Source: Rhizobium favelukesii (lineage in GTDB: Bacteria > Pseudomonadota > Alphaproteobacteria > Rhizobiales > Rhizobiaceae). Taken from it: a stretch of DNA of 64,000 nt. The notes beneath the pieces are model-generated. The model worked only from the letters and a program-made list of their open reading frames with translations, was not told the DNA's origin and did no database searches. Of this stretch, positions 9,333-18,692 are shown one piece after another. Location of the stretch: the NCBI RefSeq assembly GCF_000577275.2, contig NZ_HG916855.1, positions 62,001 through 126,000 on the forward strand, given 5' to 3'. Positions within the stretch are counted from its first letter, which is position 1. Every line of letters starts with the position of its first letter. A program made the translations under genes and the position numbers.

Positions 9333-10592
9333 CTACTTCTTGGCCAGGAACTTCTGCTGTGCCTTGGTGAGGTAGTCCGCCCACTGGTCCGCCAGGTCCT
9401 TGGCCGAAATATCCCCGAGGAGCGCCTGCTGCGAGGTCTTGATTGCCAGCGAGTCCTTGAAGAAGGCGAATTCTTCGAGGTAGGTCGGCATCACCGTCGG
9501 GACGGTGTTCGGATCGGCCAGTTCCTCGAACCAGCCCTTGAACTGGTCACCCGCATAGAAGGGATCTTTCTCGGCGGTCGTATAGGCAGGAAGCGCGCCG
9601 ATGCGCTTGTTCCATTCGAGGTTGCCTTCCGGGCCTTCGAGCGTCGCGATCAGCTTCCAAGACAGGTCCTTGTTCTGGCTCGTAGTGAACATCGACCAGC
9701 CACCATAGCCGATCGTCGGGAAGGACTTGCCGTCCGGGCCCTTCGGGAGCGGCATCACGCCGAAGTCGTCCTTTTTCATGCGCTCGGCGATCGCAATCAG
9801 GGCGTCCGGATCCTGATCGAGGAAGGCGCAGGTGCCGGAATAGAAGCCGGCGACGACTTCATTGAAGCCCCAGTTGACGCTGTCCTTCGGCGCATAGCCC
9901 TTCTTGTAGAGATCGACCATCCACTCGATGCCCTTCGCCCAGCCGGGGCTGTTCATCGTCGAGGTGCCGTCTTCGTTGAAGTACTTGTTCGAGCCTGCCA
10001 TCGAGGCTGCGAAGATCATCCAGCCGTTAAGGCCACCTGGGCCGCCGCGCATGCAGTAGCCGTATTTGCCGGGAAGCTTGGAGACTTTCTCCGAAGCCGC
10101 CGTGAACTCTTCCAGCGTCTTCGGTGGTTCGGAAACGCCGGCTTCCTTGAGCAGTTTCTTGTTGTAGAACATGGCGCGCAGATAGAACCCGTAAGGCAGC
10201 ATATAGGCCGTGTTCTTCACGTCGCGACCGAGTTCGAGGGCGCGCGGCGTCAGTTCCTTTGTGTGATCCCACTTTTCGAGATAGGGCTCGAGGCTTTCGA
10301 GCATGCCGTTATTGCCGTAGAGCGACAGCCAGGTATCTGGCATTTCCATGACGTCAGGCGTGTCGCCGGCCGAAACCATTGTCGCGAACTTCTGGAAGGC
10401 TTCGTTCCAGGGCAGCGAGATGATGTCGACCTTGGTGCCGGGGTTCGCAGCCTCGAATTTGCCGACGATCGACTTCAGCGTTTCGGTGCGTTCGGGGCTG
10501 GTGATGACCTCGACCAGCTTCAGCGTGGTATCGGCGAGTGCGGTGCCGGCCATCATCGTGGCGAGTAGAGTGGCGGTGATCAGTCTTTTCAT
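9333..10592 (-). CDS. Extracellular solute-binding protein, family 1 (sugar type)
   Basis: This 419-residue periplasmic protein has a clear signal peptide (MKRLITATLLATMMAGTALA) and the family-1 fold signs: IVGKFEAANPGTKVDI, the segment PDVMEMPDTW and the hinge region MLPYGFYLRAMFYNKKLLKEAG. It captures the substrate for the two permeases and ATPase downstream. An AGGGGGAG-like ribosome site precedes the ATG. The neighbouring trans-sulfuration-type enzyme suggests the ligand may carry sulfur or an amino acid, but that is only inferred from context. Confidence 0.9.
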   Translation of the reverse strand: MKRLITATLLATMMAGTALADTTLKLVEVITSPERTETLKSIVGKFEAANPGTKVDIISLPWNEAFQKFATMVSAGDTPDVMEMPDTWLSLYGNNGMLESLEPYLEKWDHTKELTPRALELGRDVKNTAYMLPYGFYLRAMFYNKKLLKEAGVSEPPKTLEEFTAASEKVSKLPGKYGYCMRGGPGGLNGWMIFAASMAGSNKYFNEDGTSTMNSPGWAKGIEWMVDLYKKGYAPKDSVNWGFNEVVAGFYSGTCAFLDQDPDALIAIAERMKKDDFGVMPLPKGPDGKSFPTIGYGGWSMFTTSQNKDLSWKLIATLEGPEGNLEWNKRIGALPAYTTAEKDPFYAGDQFKGWFEELADPNTVPTVMPTYLEEFAFFKDSLAIKTSQQALLGDISAKDLADQWADYLTKAQQKFLAKK

Positions 10593-10631
10593 GCTTGCTC
10601 CCCCTTTTCAGGTTTTTGAGGTTTTGAACGC

Positions 10632-11798
10632 TTAAGAGGCGACCGCCAGTGCCGCCTCAATGTCCTTCCACAAGGCCTCGGTTCCTTCGAGGCCGACGTG
10701 GAGGCGTACGGACCGCGCATGGATCCCGAAGGCATGCGCGGAATTCGGTTGCGCCTTCTGCTGAAGGACGACCTCGCCTGGTACGATCAGGCTTTCATGC
10801 CCACCCCAGCTCACTCCCAGTTTGAAGAGCTTGAGGTGATCGGCGAAGGCGCGGATATCGACGCCCTCGCGGAATATGAAGGAAAACAGCCCCGACGTGC
10901 CGTTGAGGCCGGCAGGCAGGCGGTTGGCGAGACCTGGATGGCAGACCGCCTCCACCACGTCGAGCTCCTGCAGGCGTTTTGCGATTGTCATCGCGGCGGC
11001 TTCGTGGGCCCGCATGCGGATCGGCAGCGTGCGCAGGCCGCGAATGAGAAGCCAGGCATCGAAGGGCGAGAGCTTGCCGCCGAGATAGGGATAGGCTTCC
11101 GCCTTGATGCGGGCGATCATCTCCTTCGACCCGACGACAACCCCAGCGACGACATCGCTGTGGCCGCCGAGATATTTCGAGGCCGAATGGATGACGATAT
11201 CGACGCCTAGCGAGATCGGCTGCTGGAAGTAGGGGCTTGCCCAGCTGTTGTCGATCATCGTGATGATACCATGCGTCTTGGCGAGCGCGGCGAGCGCGCC
11301 GACGTCATGAGCGTCCATCACCCAGCTGGTCGGGCTTTCCATGTAGAAGAGTTTAGCGCCGGGCAGCGCCTTTGCCACCGCCTCCTCATCGCGGCCATCG
11401 ACATAGGTGACTTCGACCTTCATGCGCTTCAGGATCGTGCCGAAAAGGCGGAACGCGTCGGGATAGACGTGCTTGACCGCGACGATCCGGTCGCCCGGTT
11501 CGACGAAGGACAGCACCGCCGAAGAGATCGCCGCCATGCCGCTCGCAAAGCCGAGCGCGTCGTCGGCTCCCTCAAGCTTCGCCAGCATTTCCTCAAACAT
11601 GCGAACCGTTGGGTTGAGGCCGCGCGTATAGATCGGCCGCACCTTCTCGCCGCGATAGGAGGAGATCATGTCGTCATAATTGGAAAAGGTGAAAAGTGAC
11701 GTCTGGAAAATCGGCGGCACGACGGCTTCGGCGAAGTTTCCTTCGTCGTGTGCGGTGATGAGCGAGGCAAGATCGAACGCGTCTGCGCCGTTATTCAT
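10632..11798 (-). CDS. Cys/Met-metabolism PLP-dependent enzyme (cystathionine lyase/synthase family)
   Basis: The 388-residue enzyme belongs to the trans-sulfuration family (cystathionine gamma-lyase, beta-lyase, gamma-synthase). Visible signs are YTRGLNPTVRMFEEMLAKLEGA, the cofactor Asp in TMIDNSWASPYFQQP and the Schiff-base Lys in HSASKYLGGHSD. I chose the ATG at 11798 because it overlaps the GntR stop in an ATGA arrangement, gives the normal family length, and leaves out an upstream stretch that only mirrors the regulator gene in another frame. It sits between a GntR regulator and a sugar-type importer, so it probably acts on the imported compound. The exact reaction is not readable. Confidence 0.85.
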   Translation of the reverse strand: MNNGADAFDLASLITAHDEGNFAEAVVPPIFQTSLFTFSNYDDMISSYRGEKVRPIYTRGLNPTVRMFEEMLAKLEGADDALGFASGMAAISSAVLSFVEPGDRIVAVKHVYPDAFRLFGTILKRMKVEVTYVDGRDEEAVAKALPGAKLFYMESPTSWVMDAHDVGALAALAKTHGIITMIDNSWASPYFQQPISLGVDIVIHSASKYLGGHSDVVAGVVVGSKEMIARIKAEAYPYLGGKLSPFDAWLLIRGLRTLPIRMRAHEAAAMTIAKRLQELDVVEAVCHPGLANRLPAGLNGTSGLFSFIFREGVDIRAFADHLKLFKLGVSWGGHESLIVPGEVVLQQKAQPNSAHAFGIHARSVRLHVGLEGTEALWKDIEAALAVAS

Positions 11799-12517
11799 TT
11801 CGACATTTCCTTGATATCGTCCTCGACAACCTCGAGGATTTTCAGTGTCTCTTCCCGCGCGGCCTCGGCATCCCGGGCGGCGATCGCGTTGTAGAGCGTG
11901 CGATGAAAGGGAAAGGAGCGGCGTGCGAAATCCTCGCGCTCGAAAGGGTGCTCCCAGAACTGCCAGAATGTCTCGCGCATCTGCTCGAGAAGCTGGCGAA
12001 AAAGCGGATTGTGGGTGGCATCGTAGATGGCAAGGTGGAAGGCCAGATCCTCCGGACCGGACGTGCCCTTCGATATGTGGACGCGTTCCATCGCGTCGAG
12101 GTTCTGCTCGATCAGGATGAGATCCTTGTCGGTCCGCTTTCTCGCTGCGACCATGCAGGCCTCGCATTCGATCCCGCGGCGCACCTCAAGGGTCTGCAGC
12201 AGCACGTCGCGCAGATGGCCAGTGTCCAGCGATAGCGGCATATGGATCGTCGCCTTCGAAACCGGTTTCAGTAGGTAGGTGCCGCTGCCTTTACGGGTTT
12301 CGATGACGCCAAGTGCCTGGAAGTGACGGATCGCCTCGCGGATCGTCGAGCGGCCGACCATCAGCGCTGACATCAGCTCGCGCTCTGCCGGCAGCCGATC
12401 GCCCGCCTTCAGCTGCGCGCTTTGAACATAATCGGCTAGCGCGTCGGTTACCTGACGCGCTCGGTCGATCGCCGGAAGCGGCCGGATAATCGGCCTGTCG
12501 CTGCTTGGTGCCTTCAT
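11795..12517 (-). CDS. GntR-family transcriptional regulator, FadR/FCD type
   Basis: The 240-residue regulator has an N-terminal winged helix-turn-helix (about residues 20-85; LPAERELMSALMVGRSTIREAIRHFQALGVIETRKGSGTYL) and a C-terminal all-helical FCD effector domain with metal-ligand-like residues in DLAFHLAIYDATHN and FPFHRTLYNAI. FCD regulators usually sense an organic acid or sugar acid. It is the first gene of the operon that runs into the PLP enzyme (4-base overlap) and the importer, so it most likely represses its own operon. Confidence 0.9.
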   Translation of the reverse strand: MKAPSSDRPIIRPLPAIDRARQVTDALADYVQSAQLKAGDRLPAERELMSALMVGRSTIREAIRHFQALGVIETRKGSGTYLLKPVSKATIHMPLSLDTGHLRDVLLQTLEVRRGIECEACMVAARKRTDKDLILIEQNLDAMERVHISKGTSGPEDLAFHLAIYDATHNPLFRQLLEQMRETFWQFWEHPFEREDFARRSFPFHRTLYNAIAARDAEAAREETLKILEVVEDDIKEMSK

Positions 12518-12871
12518 GGTTCCCCAAATTCTTTAGGCAGGCGACCTTTGAATTGGTCTGACATCTTAGCATTTCGCAAAGTTTAGGAGGCGTCAAGGTC
12601 GCTCTCCATAAATAGCAGCGACGCCCCTACAGCCTCCCCGGTCGCCGGTGACTGAGCCAAATGCTCCGTTAGCGTAAGTCATACGTGGGTCTTCACGCAA
12701 AAAGGCGGCCTGACCGATAAAGAGCGCGAGCGGAGCCCCGATGATTTTTTTGGCAGGTTCTCTCAAAGCGTGGGATCGCCCAGGAAGGTGCCGGTGCAAA
12801 GGCAGTGACGATTGCTGGACCAGCCCAGCAAAAGCTCCTAGCCTTCGCGTTGCACGCAAAGGGAGATCGAC
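12518..12871. promoter_or_regulatory. Promoter region of the GntR operon; otherwise no gene seen
   Basis: This 354-base gap separates the minus-strand GntR operon from the plus-strand SDR gene and must hold both promoters. TTGGTCTGACA at 12553-12563 resembles one half of the TTGGT-centred sites bound by FadR/VanR-type GntR proteins and lies about 40 bases upstream of the regulator start. A minus-strand frame across 12593-12859 has no recognisable content and I do not count it as a gene. Confidence 0.35.
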
Positions 12872-13600
12872 ATGGGAAGTGAACTAGACGGCAAAGTCGC
12901 AGCCGTGACAGGCGCGGCATCGGGCATCGGATTGGCGAGCTCGGAGGCCATGCTGGCGGCGGGTGCCATGGTTGTTTTGATCGACCGGGATGAAGGTGCG
13001 TTGAAGGCGCTTTGTGAAAAGCATAGCGACCGCGCTATGCCGTTGGTCATCGACCTGTTGGATCCGTCGGAATGCGCAACTTTGGTGCCGAAGGTTTTAG
13101 CGAGCGCAGGGCGGCTCGACATTTTTCACGCCAACGCCGGGACTTACATTGGTGGCGATCTAGTCGAGGCGGATACGAGCGCGATTGACCGGATGCTGAA
13201 CCTGAACGTCAACGTGGTCATGAAAAACGTCCACGACGTTCTGCCTCATATGATCGAACGCGGCTCCGGTGATGTCATTGTAACCAGCTCGCTCGCGGCT
13301 CATTTCCCGACTCCGTGGGAGCCGGTCTACGCGTCGTCAAAATGGGCTATTAATTGCTTCGTCCAAACTGTGCGGCGGCAAGTCTTCAAGCACGGGATCC
13401 GGGTTGGATCTATCTCCCCTGGCCCGGTCATCACGTCGCTACTTGCCGACTGGCCGCCAGAAAAACTCGAAGAGGCCAAGGTCTCGGGAAGCTTGCTGCA
13501 AGCCAGCGAGGTCGCCGAAGTGGTGATCTTCATGCTGACCCGCCCTCGCGGCATGACGATCCGAGACGTGATCATGATGCCGACGAATTTTGACCTGTAA
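12872..13600 (+). CDS. Short-chain dehydrogenase, probably ribitol 2-dehydrogenase type
   Basis: The 242-residue enzyme has the NAD-binding motif TGAASGIG, the NAG motif (HANAGTY) and the catalytic set Ser (VTSSLAAH), Tyr and Lys (YASSKWA). The C-terminal ending TIRDVIMMPTNFDL and the segment FPTPWEPVYASSKWA resemble proteins annotated as ribitol 2-dehydrogenases in rhizobia. That would oxidise ribitol to ribulose, but the substrate is inferred by resemblance. The ATG has GGGAGA upstream. No other polyol genes are adjacent. Confidence 0.8.
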   Translation: MGSELDGKVAAVTGAASGIGLASSEAMLAAGAMVVLIDRDEGALKALCEKHSDRAMPLVIDLLDPSECATLVPKVLASAGRLDIFHANAGTYIGGDLVEADTSAIDRMLNLNVNVVMKNVHDVLPHMIERGSGDVIVTSSLAAHFPTPWEPVYASSKWAINCFVQTVRRQVFKHGIRVGSISPGPVITSLLADWPPEKLEEAKVSGSLLQASEVAEVVIFMLTRPRGMTIRDVIMMPTNFDL

Positions 13601-13752
13601 CTGCGCCAGGAGTTGAGAGCATCCGAGCATGGTGGCGGGCTTGGCGCTGCCTGACCAGAAGCCATCCGACGTCAACAATGGCACCGAGAACAGCATTTCC
13701 GGCATCCGATGTTGTGGCACTTGCTAGTTCCGCAGTTTTGCCGCAGCCCTAT

Positions 13753-14319
13753 TTATTGCTGTAGCGCGCTCACCGTGAGTATCGCTGAGAAAACCAGTAA
13801 GACGCCCGATCCGAACCGCCGCGCAATCAATGGCATTTGGTTGCTGCTTCCGAGAACCGTTCTGCCGACCAACAGCCAGATGGTTGATGTCAGAACGGCG
13901 ACAGCCGAGAAGCTCCCGACGGCAGCGATCGGAAGCCGGTCCTGGTCCGGTGCAATCATCGTGAGCGCGATGATGAGTGCCTTAGGATTGAGCAGTGTCG
14001 TCACAACGACATGCCGCACGCCGATGACGAGGACCGAGGCCCGTGCATCCACAACCCACAGCTTCAGCGCGAGGTAGAGCACCCACGTAGCGGAGATGAG
14101 CTTTACGGCTTCAGAAACGGCGGGATGCACCTTCAGAAAGGTGCCTGCAAGCCCAGCGACGGGGAGAACAACCGTCAAATAGGATAGAACGACCGCTACA
14201 ACAAGCACGACGGCACGCGTAAAACTAATCCCTTGCGACGCCATGGCCAGAACGGCATTGGTCGGACCTGGCAGGATAAGCAGCGCGAAGACGCTTAGAG
14301 CGAATGAAAGGTAAGACAT
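13753..14319 (-). CDS. LysE/RhtB-family amino-acid exporter
   Basis: The 188-residue inner-membrane protein has about six hydrophobic segments and the N-terminal family motif ILPGPTNAVLAMAS. The family exports amino acids or similar small metabolites. A second ATG 18 bases upstream (14337) is possible; I prefer MSYLSFALS because GGGA lies about 10 bases ahead. It stands alone, between an SDR gene read toward it and a small plus-strand gene read away from it. The substrate is unknown. Confidence 0.78.
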   Translation of the reverse strand: MSYLSFALSVFALLILPGPTNAVLAMASQGISFTRAVVLVVAVVLSYLTVVLPVAGLAGTFLKVHPAVSEAVKLISATWVLYLALKLWVVDARASVLVIGVRHVVVTTLLNPKALIIALTMIAPDQDRLPIAAVGSFSAVAVLTSTIWLLVGRTVLGSSNQMPLIARRFGSGVLLVFSAILTVSALQQ

Positions 14320-14445
14320 AACAGAGGGTCCCAGCATCTCTGATGCCTTTTACATGGCCGCACAGATCCGTCTTTGACAAAGATCATCTCGACGCGAAAC
14401 CTTTTCAGAATCCGGGCGTTAAGGCGGAATCAACGGGGTGCCGCC

Positions 14446-14664
14446 ATGCCTGGCTTGATTTTCTTCATTCTCACTCGACTCTCGATTGGGTTTGCGATCG
14501 GATGCGCCGCCGGAATTGCGATCTGGAGGAGTCGTTTCTCCGATATGGGCGCGGGTTTAGGGTCTCTCGAACATCTCGTTATCGAAGGTCTGTTTATATA
14601 CCTTTTCGCAAGTGCAATCGGGATCGGCTATTTGGCCACGGCGCTTCTATTTGATGAGGGATGA
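14446..14664 (+). CDS. Small membrane protein of unknown function
   Basis: The 72-residue product starts MPGLIFFILTRLSIGFAIGCAAG and has two hydrophobic segments (about residues 3-25 and 45-68) around a short charged stretch. I do not recognise a family. The frame is open from 14374, but the part before the internal ATG is hydrophilic and lacks a ribosome site. The two-helix layout and alphaproteobacterial codon use make it a plausible gene. Confidence 0.5.
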   Translation: MPGLIFFILTRLSIGFAIGCAAGIAIWRSRFSDMGAGLGSLEHLVIEGLFIYLFASAIGIGYLATALLFDEG

Positions 14665-14821
14665 CGGGATCCCGATCCACGGTTGCGGCAGATGATCACC
14701 GTCGAGCGCCTTTCATCGCTCTTCGGGCGCTTTCTCGAACGGTGGACCCAATGACGCCTCGAGATGAGAACGTTGATCTTCCTTACCAAGCGGTCGCCGA
14801 CGGGCCGACCGCGCGCCGGAG

Positions 14822-15278
14822 TTAGTCCGGCACCACCATTCGTCCAGAGATGTCCTTCAACACAATGCCGAAGAAGACGTGTGGAGAGGCGTTTTGCACG
14901 GGCATTTCATGGGGCTTCAGTGCGCCTATCTCCCACCAGTCCGAAAATCTCTGAAGAAGCGACCATGCGTGCAGACGTTCTTGCTTCCACTGCTCCGTGT
15001 CGGGGAATTCCTCGTACCGTCCTTGCGCCACTACGCTCGTCCAGCTGCTATCGGAAGAGTGCTTTTCGACTTGAAAGGCACACCTTGTCATTTCCTCGCA
15101 TCCAATCGATTTTTTGGCCAGGCATGGCAAAGCTGTACGCTATGCCGCCCTCGTACGCGAAATAGATGGGCACGACATAGGGTTGATTGTCTTTACTGCA
15201 GGCCAGGTGGCCGAAACGGGATTGCTCAAAGACTTCAAAGCACTCTAGTTGACTCAACTCCCTCAGGGCAAACGTCAT
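14822..15278 (-). pseudogene. Frameshifted pyridoxamine-phosphate-oxidase-like flavin-binding protein
   Basis: Two overlapping frames together spell one protein of about 150 residues. The first gives MTFALRELSQLECFEVFEQS to GNDKVC, and the second continues with FQVEKHSSDSSWTSVVAQGRYEEFPD and on to PHVFFGIVLKDISGRMV. This is the split-barrel PNPOx-like family that binds FMN or heme. The frame changes near 15070-15085, where one extra C in a short run would explain it; deleting it restores DKVCFQVEK. It lies just before the decayed exporter gene, in a stretch of broken genes. Confidence 0.75.
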
Positions 15279-16075
15279 CGTAGTGTCCTCCCATTGCTCG
15301 GTCGACAAATTGAGTGTTGGCAGTTTGATGTCTTTCCACATGGTACGCTTTGATTTCTGTCAAATGCCCGAAAGTAGGGGATCTGCGGTCCAGAATCTGC
15401 GTCGCCTGCCACAAAGCCACCTGAACGCCTGCCGCTCTCGCGTGCACCGGTCCGATGTGGCCACTGGCGCGCTCGCACCTCTTCAGCCTGTCCACGGCAA
15501 GCGTGCTGCCGCTGGCTCCTATCCTCAAAGGCTCAAAAGGCCAATCAACGCGCGGATGAGCGTGCATTTTAGGCCGCGTTCACCTCGCCTGTATCGATCT
15601 TCTCACCAAACTGAAGAGCCGCCAGCCGAGCGTAGGTTCCGCCTTTGCTCAATAGAGAGGAATGCGTTCCCTCCTCGACCACTCTTCCTTCGTCCACCAC
15701 CAATATGCGATCCGCCTTCAAAACAGTCGCAAGACGATGCGCGATAACGAGTGTCGTTTTGCCACGCATCAGGCTCTCAAGAGCGTCCTTTACTGCTGCC
15801 TCGTTCTCGGCGTCCAGGGCCGAGGTTGCCTTGTGAAGCAGTAGTATCGTGGCATCTCGCAGGATCGCCCTTGCAATCGCAATTCTCTGCCTTTGGCCAC
15901 CTGAAAGGGTCATGCCTCTCTCACCACGACCGTATCGTATTTTTTTCGAGTTTGGAAATAAAGTCATGGGCTTGCGCTTTCACGGCCGCAGCAATCACTG
16001 CCTCGCGTGTCGCGTCAGGCCGGCCGAACGCGATATTGTCGAAAATCGACGCTGCAAAGATTGTCACATCCTGAG

Positions 16076-17589
16076 CTCGACTTTGTACAAAATCGGTGGT
16101 GATTTCGGGGGCATCTGAGCAGCCCTGGGTGAATCAATTCGCCGCAGGGTCCCGGCCTTGCGCCATTCGTTTGATCGGATTCGAACGAATGGATGAGCGA
16201 ACAACATGATTGTAGCCGTGAGCCGGGAGACGCGGTCCCCCACATCCTTCGCAAATGGCTGTCGCCGTTTCGTTTCTGGTTTACCGCGCCAAGCTGGGAG
16301 CATCTGCTGGTCCTGGTGATGGGTGCGCTCCTTTCGCCTGGCAAGCGAACGGTGACGGCCTGCCTGCGCATCACCGGACGCGCGGAGGTAAGTAATTTTG
16401 CCGCCTATCATCAACTCCTCAACCGAGCCCGCTGGAACCCTCGCACGTTGGCGGCCCGTCTGCTGTCCATCATTGTTGCCCGGCTCGTGCCCGAGGGCCC
16501 TGTCGTGATTGGCATGGATGATACAATCGAACGGCGTTGGGGCCAACGCATCGCCGCGCGTGGAATTTATCGTGACCCGGTGCGCTCCAGCCATGGCCAC
16601 TTTGTCAAAGCCAGCGGCTTGAGATGGTTGAGCTTCATGGTTCTTTCACCTGTCCCATGGGCAAAATGTATTAAAGCCCTGCCGGTGCTGACGATCCTGT
16701 GTCCCTCTGAGCGCCATGATCAGAAGAAGGGCCGAAAGCACAAGCTGCTGACTGATTGGGCAAGGCAAGGCGTCTTGCAGCTTTGCCGCTGGCTGCCGGG
16801 CCGCGAAATCATCTTTGTCGGCGATAGCAGCTTTGCCGTTCATACACTGGCTGCGGCTCTTCCCGACACGGCCACTCTCATCACGCGGTTGCGTCTGGAT
16901 GCCAGTCTCTTTGCTCCACCAGATCAACGGCACGAACATACGCTCGGGCGACCGGCGCAAAAAGGCAGGCCATTGCCGAAACTGAAAACGCTCCTCAAAG
17001 ACGCAAAGACCGAGTGGCAGCGCATCGTCGCATCGTCCTGGTACGGCAAGCAAACCGACAAAACCCTTGATGTCACATCAGGAACCGGCCTCTGGTATCG
17101 GCGTGGAACGCCCCCAAGACCAATTCGCTGGGTTCTCGTTCGCGATCCATCAGGCCGTCGTGAACCCCAGGCGTTCATGAGCACCAACGTCAACCTTGAG
17201 CCCGCTCAGATCATTGCCTATTTCGTTCGGCGCTGGCAGATCGAGGTCACCTTCGCCGAAACGCGAGCGCATCTTGGCGTGGAAACCCAACGGCAGTGGA
17301 ACGACAAAGCCATCATGCGCACGACCCCGTCGCTGCTGGCGCTCTACAGCCTCGTCACACTCTGGGCATGCGATCTGCTCGGTCATGGCGTCCTTCCCTA
17401 TGCCGCCGCCTGGTACAAGAAAACAGAGTTCACCTTCTCCGATGCCATCGGTGCGGTTCGCATGATCCTGTGGGATCAGGATATTTATCGACAGCACCCG
17501 CCAGACCCGGACATTCCTGAAACTCAACCAAGCCGCCTCAAGCGGATGACACAAGCACTTTGCTTCGCTGCATAATGTACAAAGTCGAG
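16076..17589 (+). mobile_element. Insertion sequence, copy 2 (complete, 1514 bp)
   Basis: The ends are CTCGACTTTGTACA (16076-16089) and its complement TGTACAAAGTCGAG (17576-17589). The five bases CTGAG occur on both sides (16071-16075 and 17590-17594). Removing the element plus one CTGAG restores an uninterrupted exporter reading (...IAVVPQ-DVTIF...), which fixes both ends. It carries one transposase gene. Copy 1 is followed by CTCAG, so the target pattern appears to be CTNAG. Confidence 0.95.
16193..17575 (+). CDS. DDE transposase of the IS (IS4/IS701-like)
   Basis: The 460-residue transposase fills the element. The N-terminal part (about residues 1-95; [23 protein letters not shown]) should bind the ends. 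The catalytic core shows [22 protein letters not shown] and [15 protein letters not shown], matching a D-D-E triad. The stop falls just before the right inverted repeat. I chose the ATG at 16193, about 115 bases inside the left end, as the first start of the open frame. Nothing suggests inactivation; the family assignment is by motif only. Confidence 0.88.
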   Translation: MSEQHDCSREPGDAVPHILRKWLSPFRFWFTAPSWEHLLVLVMGALLSPGKRTVTACLRITGRAEVSNFAAYHQLLNRARWNPRTLAARLLSIIVARLVPEGPVVIGMDDTIERRWGQRIAARGIYRDPVRSSHGHFVKASGLRWLSFMVLSPVPWAKCIKALPVLTILCPSERHDQKKGRKHKLLTDWARQGVLQLCRWLPGREIIFVGDSSFAVHTLAAALPDTATLITRLRLDASLFAPPDQRHEHTLGRPAQKGRPLPKLKTLLKDAKTEWQRIVASSWYGKQTDKTLDVTSGTGLWYRRGTPPRPIRWVLVRDPSGRREPQAFMSTNVNLEPAQIIAYFVRRWQIEVTFAETRAHLGVETQRQWNDKAIMRTTPSLLALYSLVTLWACDLLGHGVLPYAAAWYKKTEFTFSDAIGAVRMILWDQDIYRQHPPDPDIPETQPSRLKRMTQALCFAA

Positions 17590-18692
17590 CTGAGGAACGA
17601 CTGCAATTTCCTTCCTGACATCCTCCGCTGACAGCGAAGACAGCTGGCGGCCATCGAACAAGATCGAGCCCCCGCCCGGTTCGTAGAATTTCAGCAAAAG
17701 CAAGATGGTACTTTTCCCGCCGCCGGAGGGTCCGACGACAGCTACGGTTTCGCCGGCTTTCACTTGCAGGGACAGACGATTTAGAACCGAGGCTTCGGGA
17801 GCACCGGGATATGCGAAGCGAACATCGTTCACCTCGAGAGTGCCCTTCGCTGGGCGTGGCAAATGAAAAGTCGGCGTTGCGGCTACTTTCAGCCGTGGGC
17901 TCGTCGAGCAACTCAAAGAGACGCTCGGCTGCGCCCGCTGCCTGGGCCAACTCACCCCAGACTTCGGAAAGCGAACCAAGAGAACCGGCAGCGATTACGG
18001 AATACAACAGAAATTGGCTCAGCGCTCCGGGTGTCAGCGTACCGGCCAGCACATCGTGAGCGCCGACCCATAGAACTCCCACCACGCTACTAAAGATCAG
18101 CGTTATGGCGAAGCGTGAGCAAGGAGCGCGCACGGATGGCAGCGGCAGCGCTCTCGTACGCGAGTTCTACGTCAGCGGAGTATTTCCTTTGAGCTGCATC
18201 TTCACCGTTGAAAGCCTGCACTGTGCGACTTGCAGCAATCGTTTCACTGGCGAACGCGGATGCCTGGGCGATCTTTGATCGCGATCAAGAAACGGAGAGA
18301 CCTTGCTAACAATCACAATCGTTCCTGGAGCCGGCACCACTTGCGGACACGGCCGTAGGGCGCACTGAAGCCACCGCCCAGAATGCGTGCGATGTCCGAA
18401 TAGTCTGGGTGGTCAGAGCGTCAATCGTCAAAAACACCCGGGCAACGCTCGACAGCTAAGAAAATTGAGAAAAATAAAGAATAGATTCTATCAGTCCTTA
18501 CGCTCACCATTAGTATTTTGGAGTCTTGCGCCAAATTAACCAATATTAAACCATGTAAAGACTATCGTTAATCGGACCATCCATACAAGTCTACTTCAGA
18601 TTGCGGAAAAACCGCGTCACAAACTTACTGCAAGCAGAAATTGTTGTGGATGACGAAGCGATACTATTCCAGCAACAACTTCAGGAGGGGCA

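Larger units (their letters stand above)
15569..18460 (-). pseudogene. Decayed ABC exporter (MsbA/HlyB type), split by IS copy 2
   Basis: Reading on the minus strand and skipping the IS, the pieces line up with a membrane-fused exporter ATPase. Transmembrane-domain pieces are ASAFASETIAASRTVQAF (near 18240) and [18 protein letters not shown] (near 18090). The ATPase has Walker [10 protein letters not shown] (near 17725) and IAVVPQ, then the IS, then [18 protein letters not shown] and [14 protein letters not shown]. At least three frameshifts are needed (near 18115, 17890 and 15935), the first transmembrane half is mostly missing, and Walker B reads [11 protein letters not shown] instead of LLLDEATSALD. 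The gene was therefore almost certainly non-functional independently of the IS. Confidence 0.85.

Noticed and set aside
12593..12859. 88-residue minus-strand frame ahead of the GntR gene
   Set aside because: No domain, ribosome site or protein-like composition; open by high G+C.
15235..15567. 110-residue minus-strand frame between two pseudogenes
   Set aside because: It overlaps the flavin-binding pseudogene start and shows no recognisable family; insufficient support.
1182..16075. A composite transposon carrying the sulfate and GntR/PLP operons
   Set aside because: Copy 2 has matching CTGAG on both of its own sides and copy 1 is followed by a different pentamer, so the copies inserted separately.
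17150..18133. A 327-residue minus-strand open frame
   Set aside because: It starts in the decayed exporter and runs antisense through the transposase; only its first part (exporter transmembrane domain) is meaningful.
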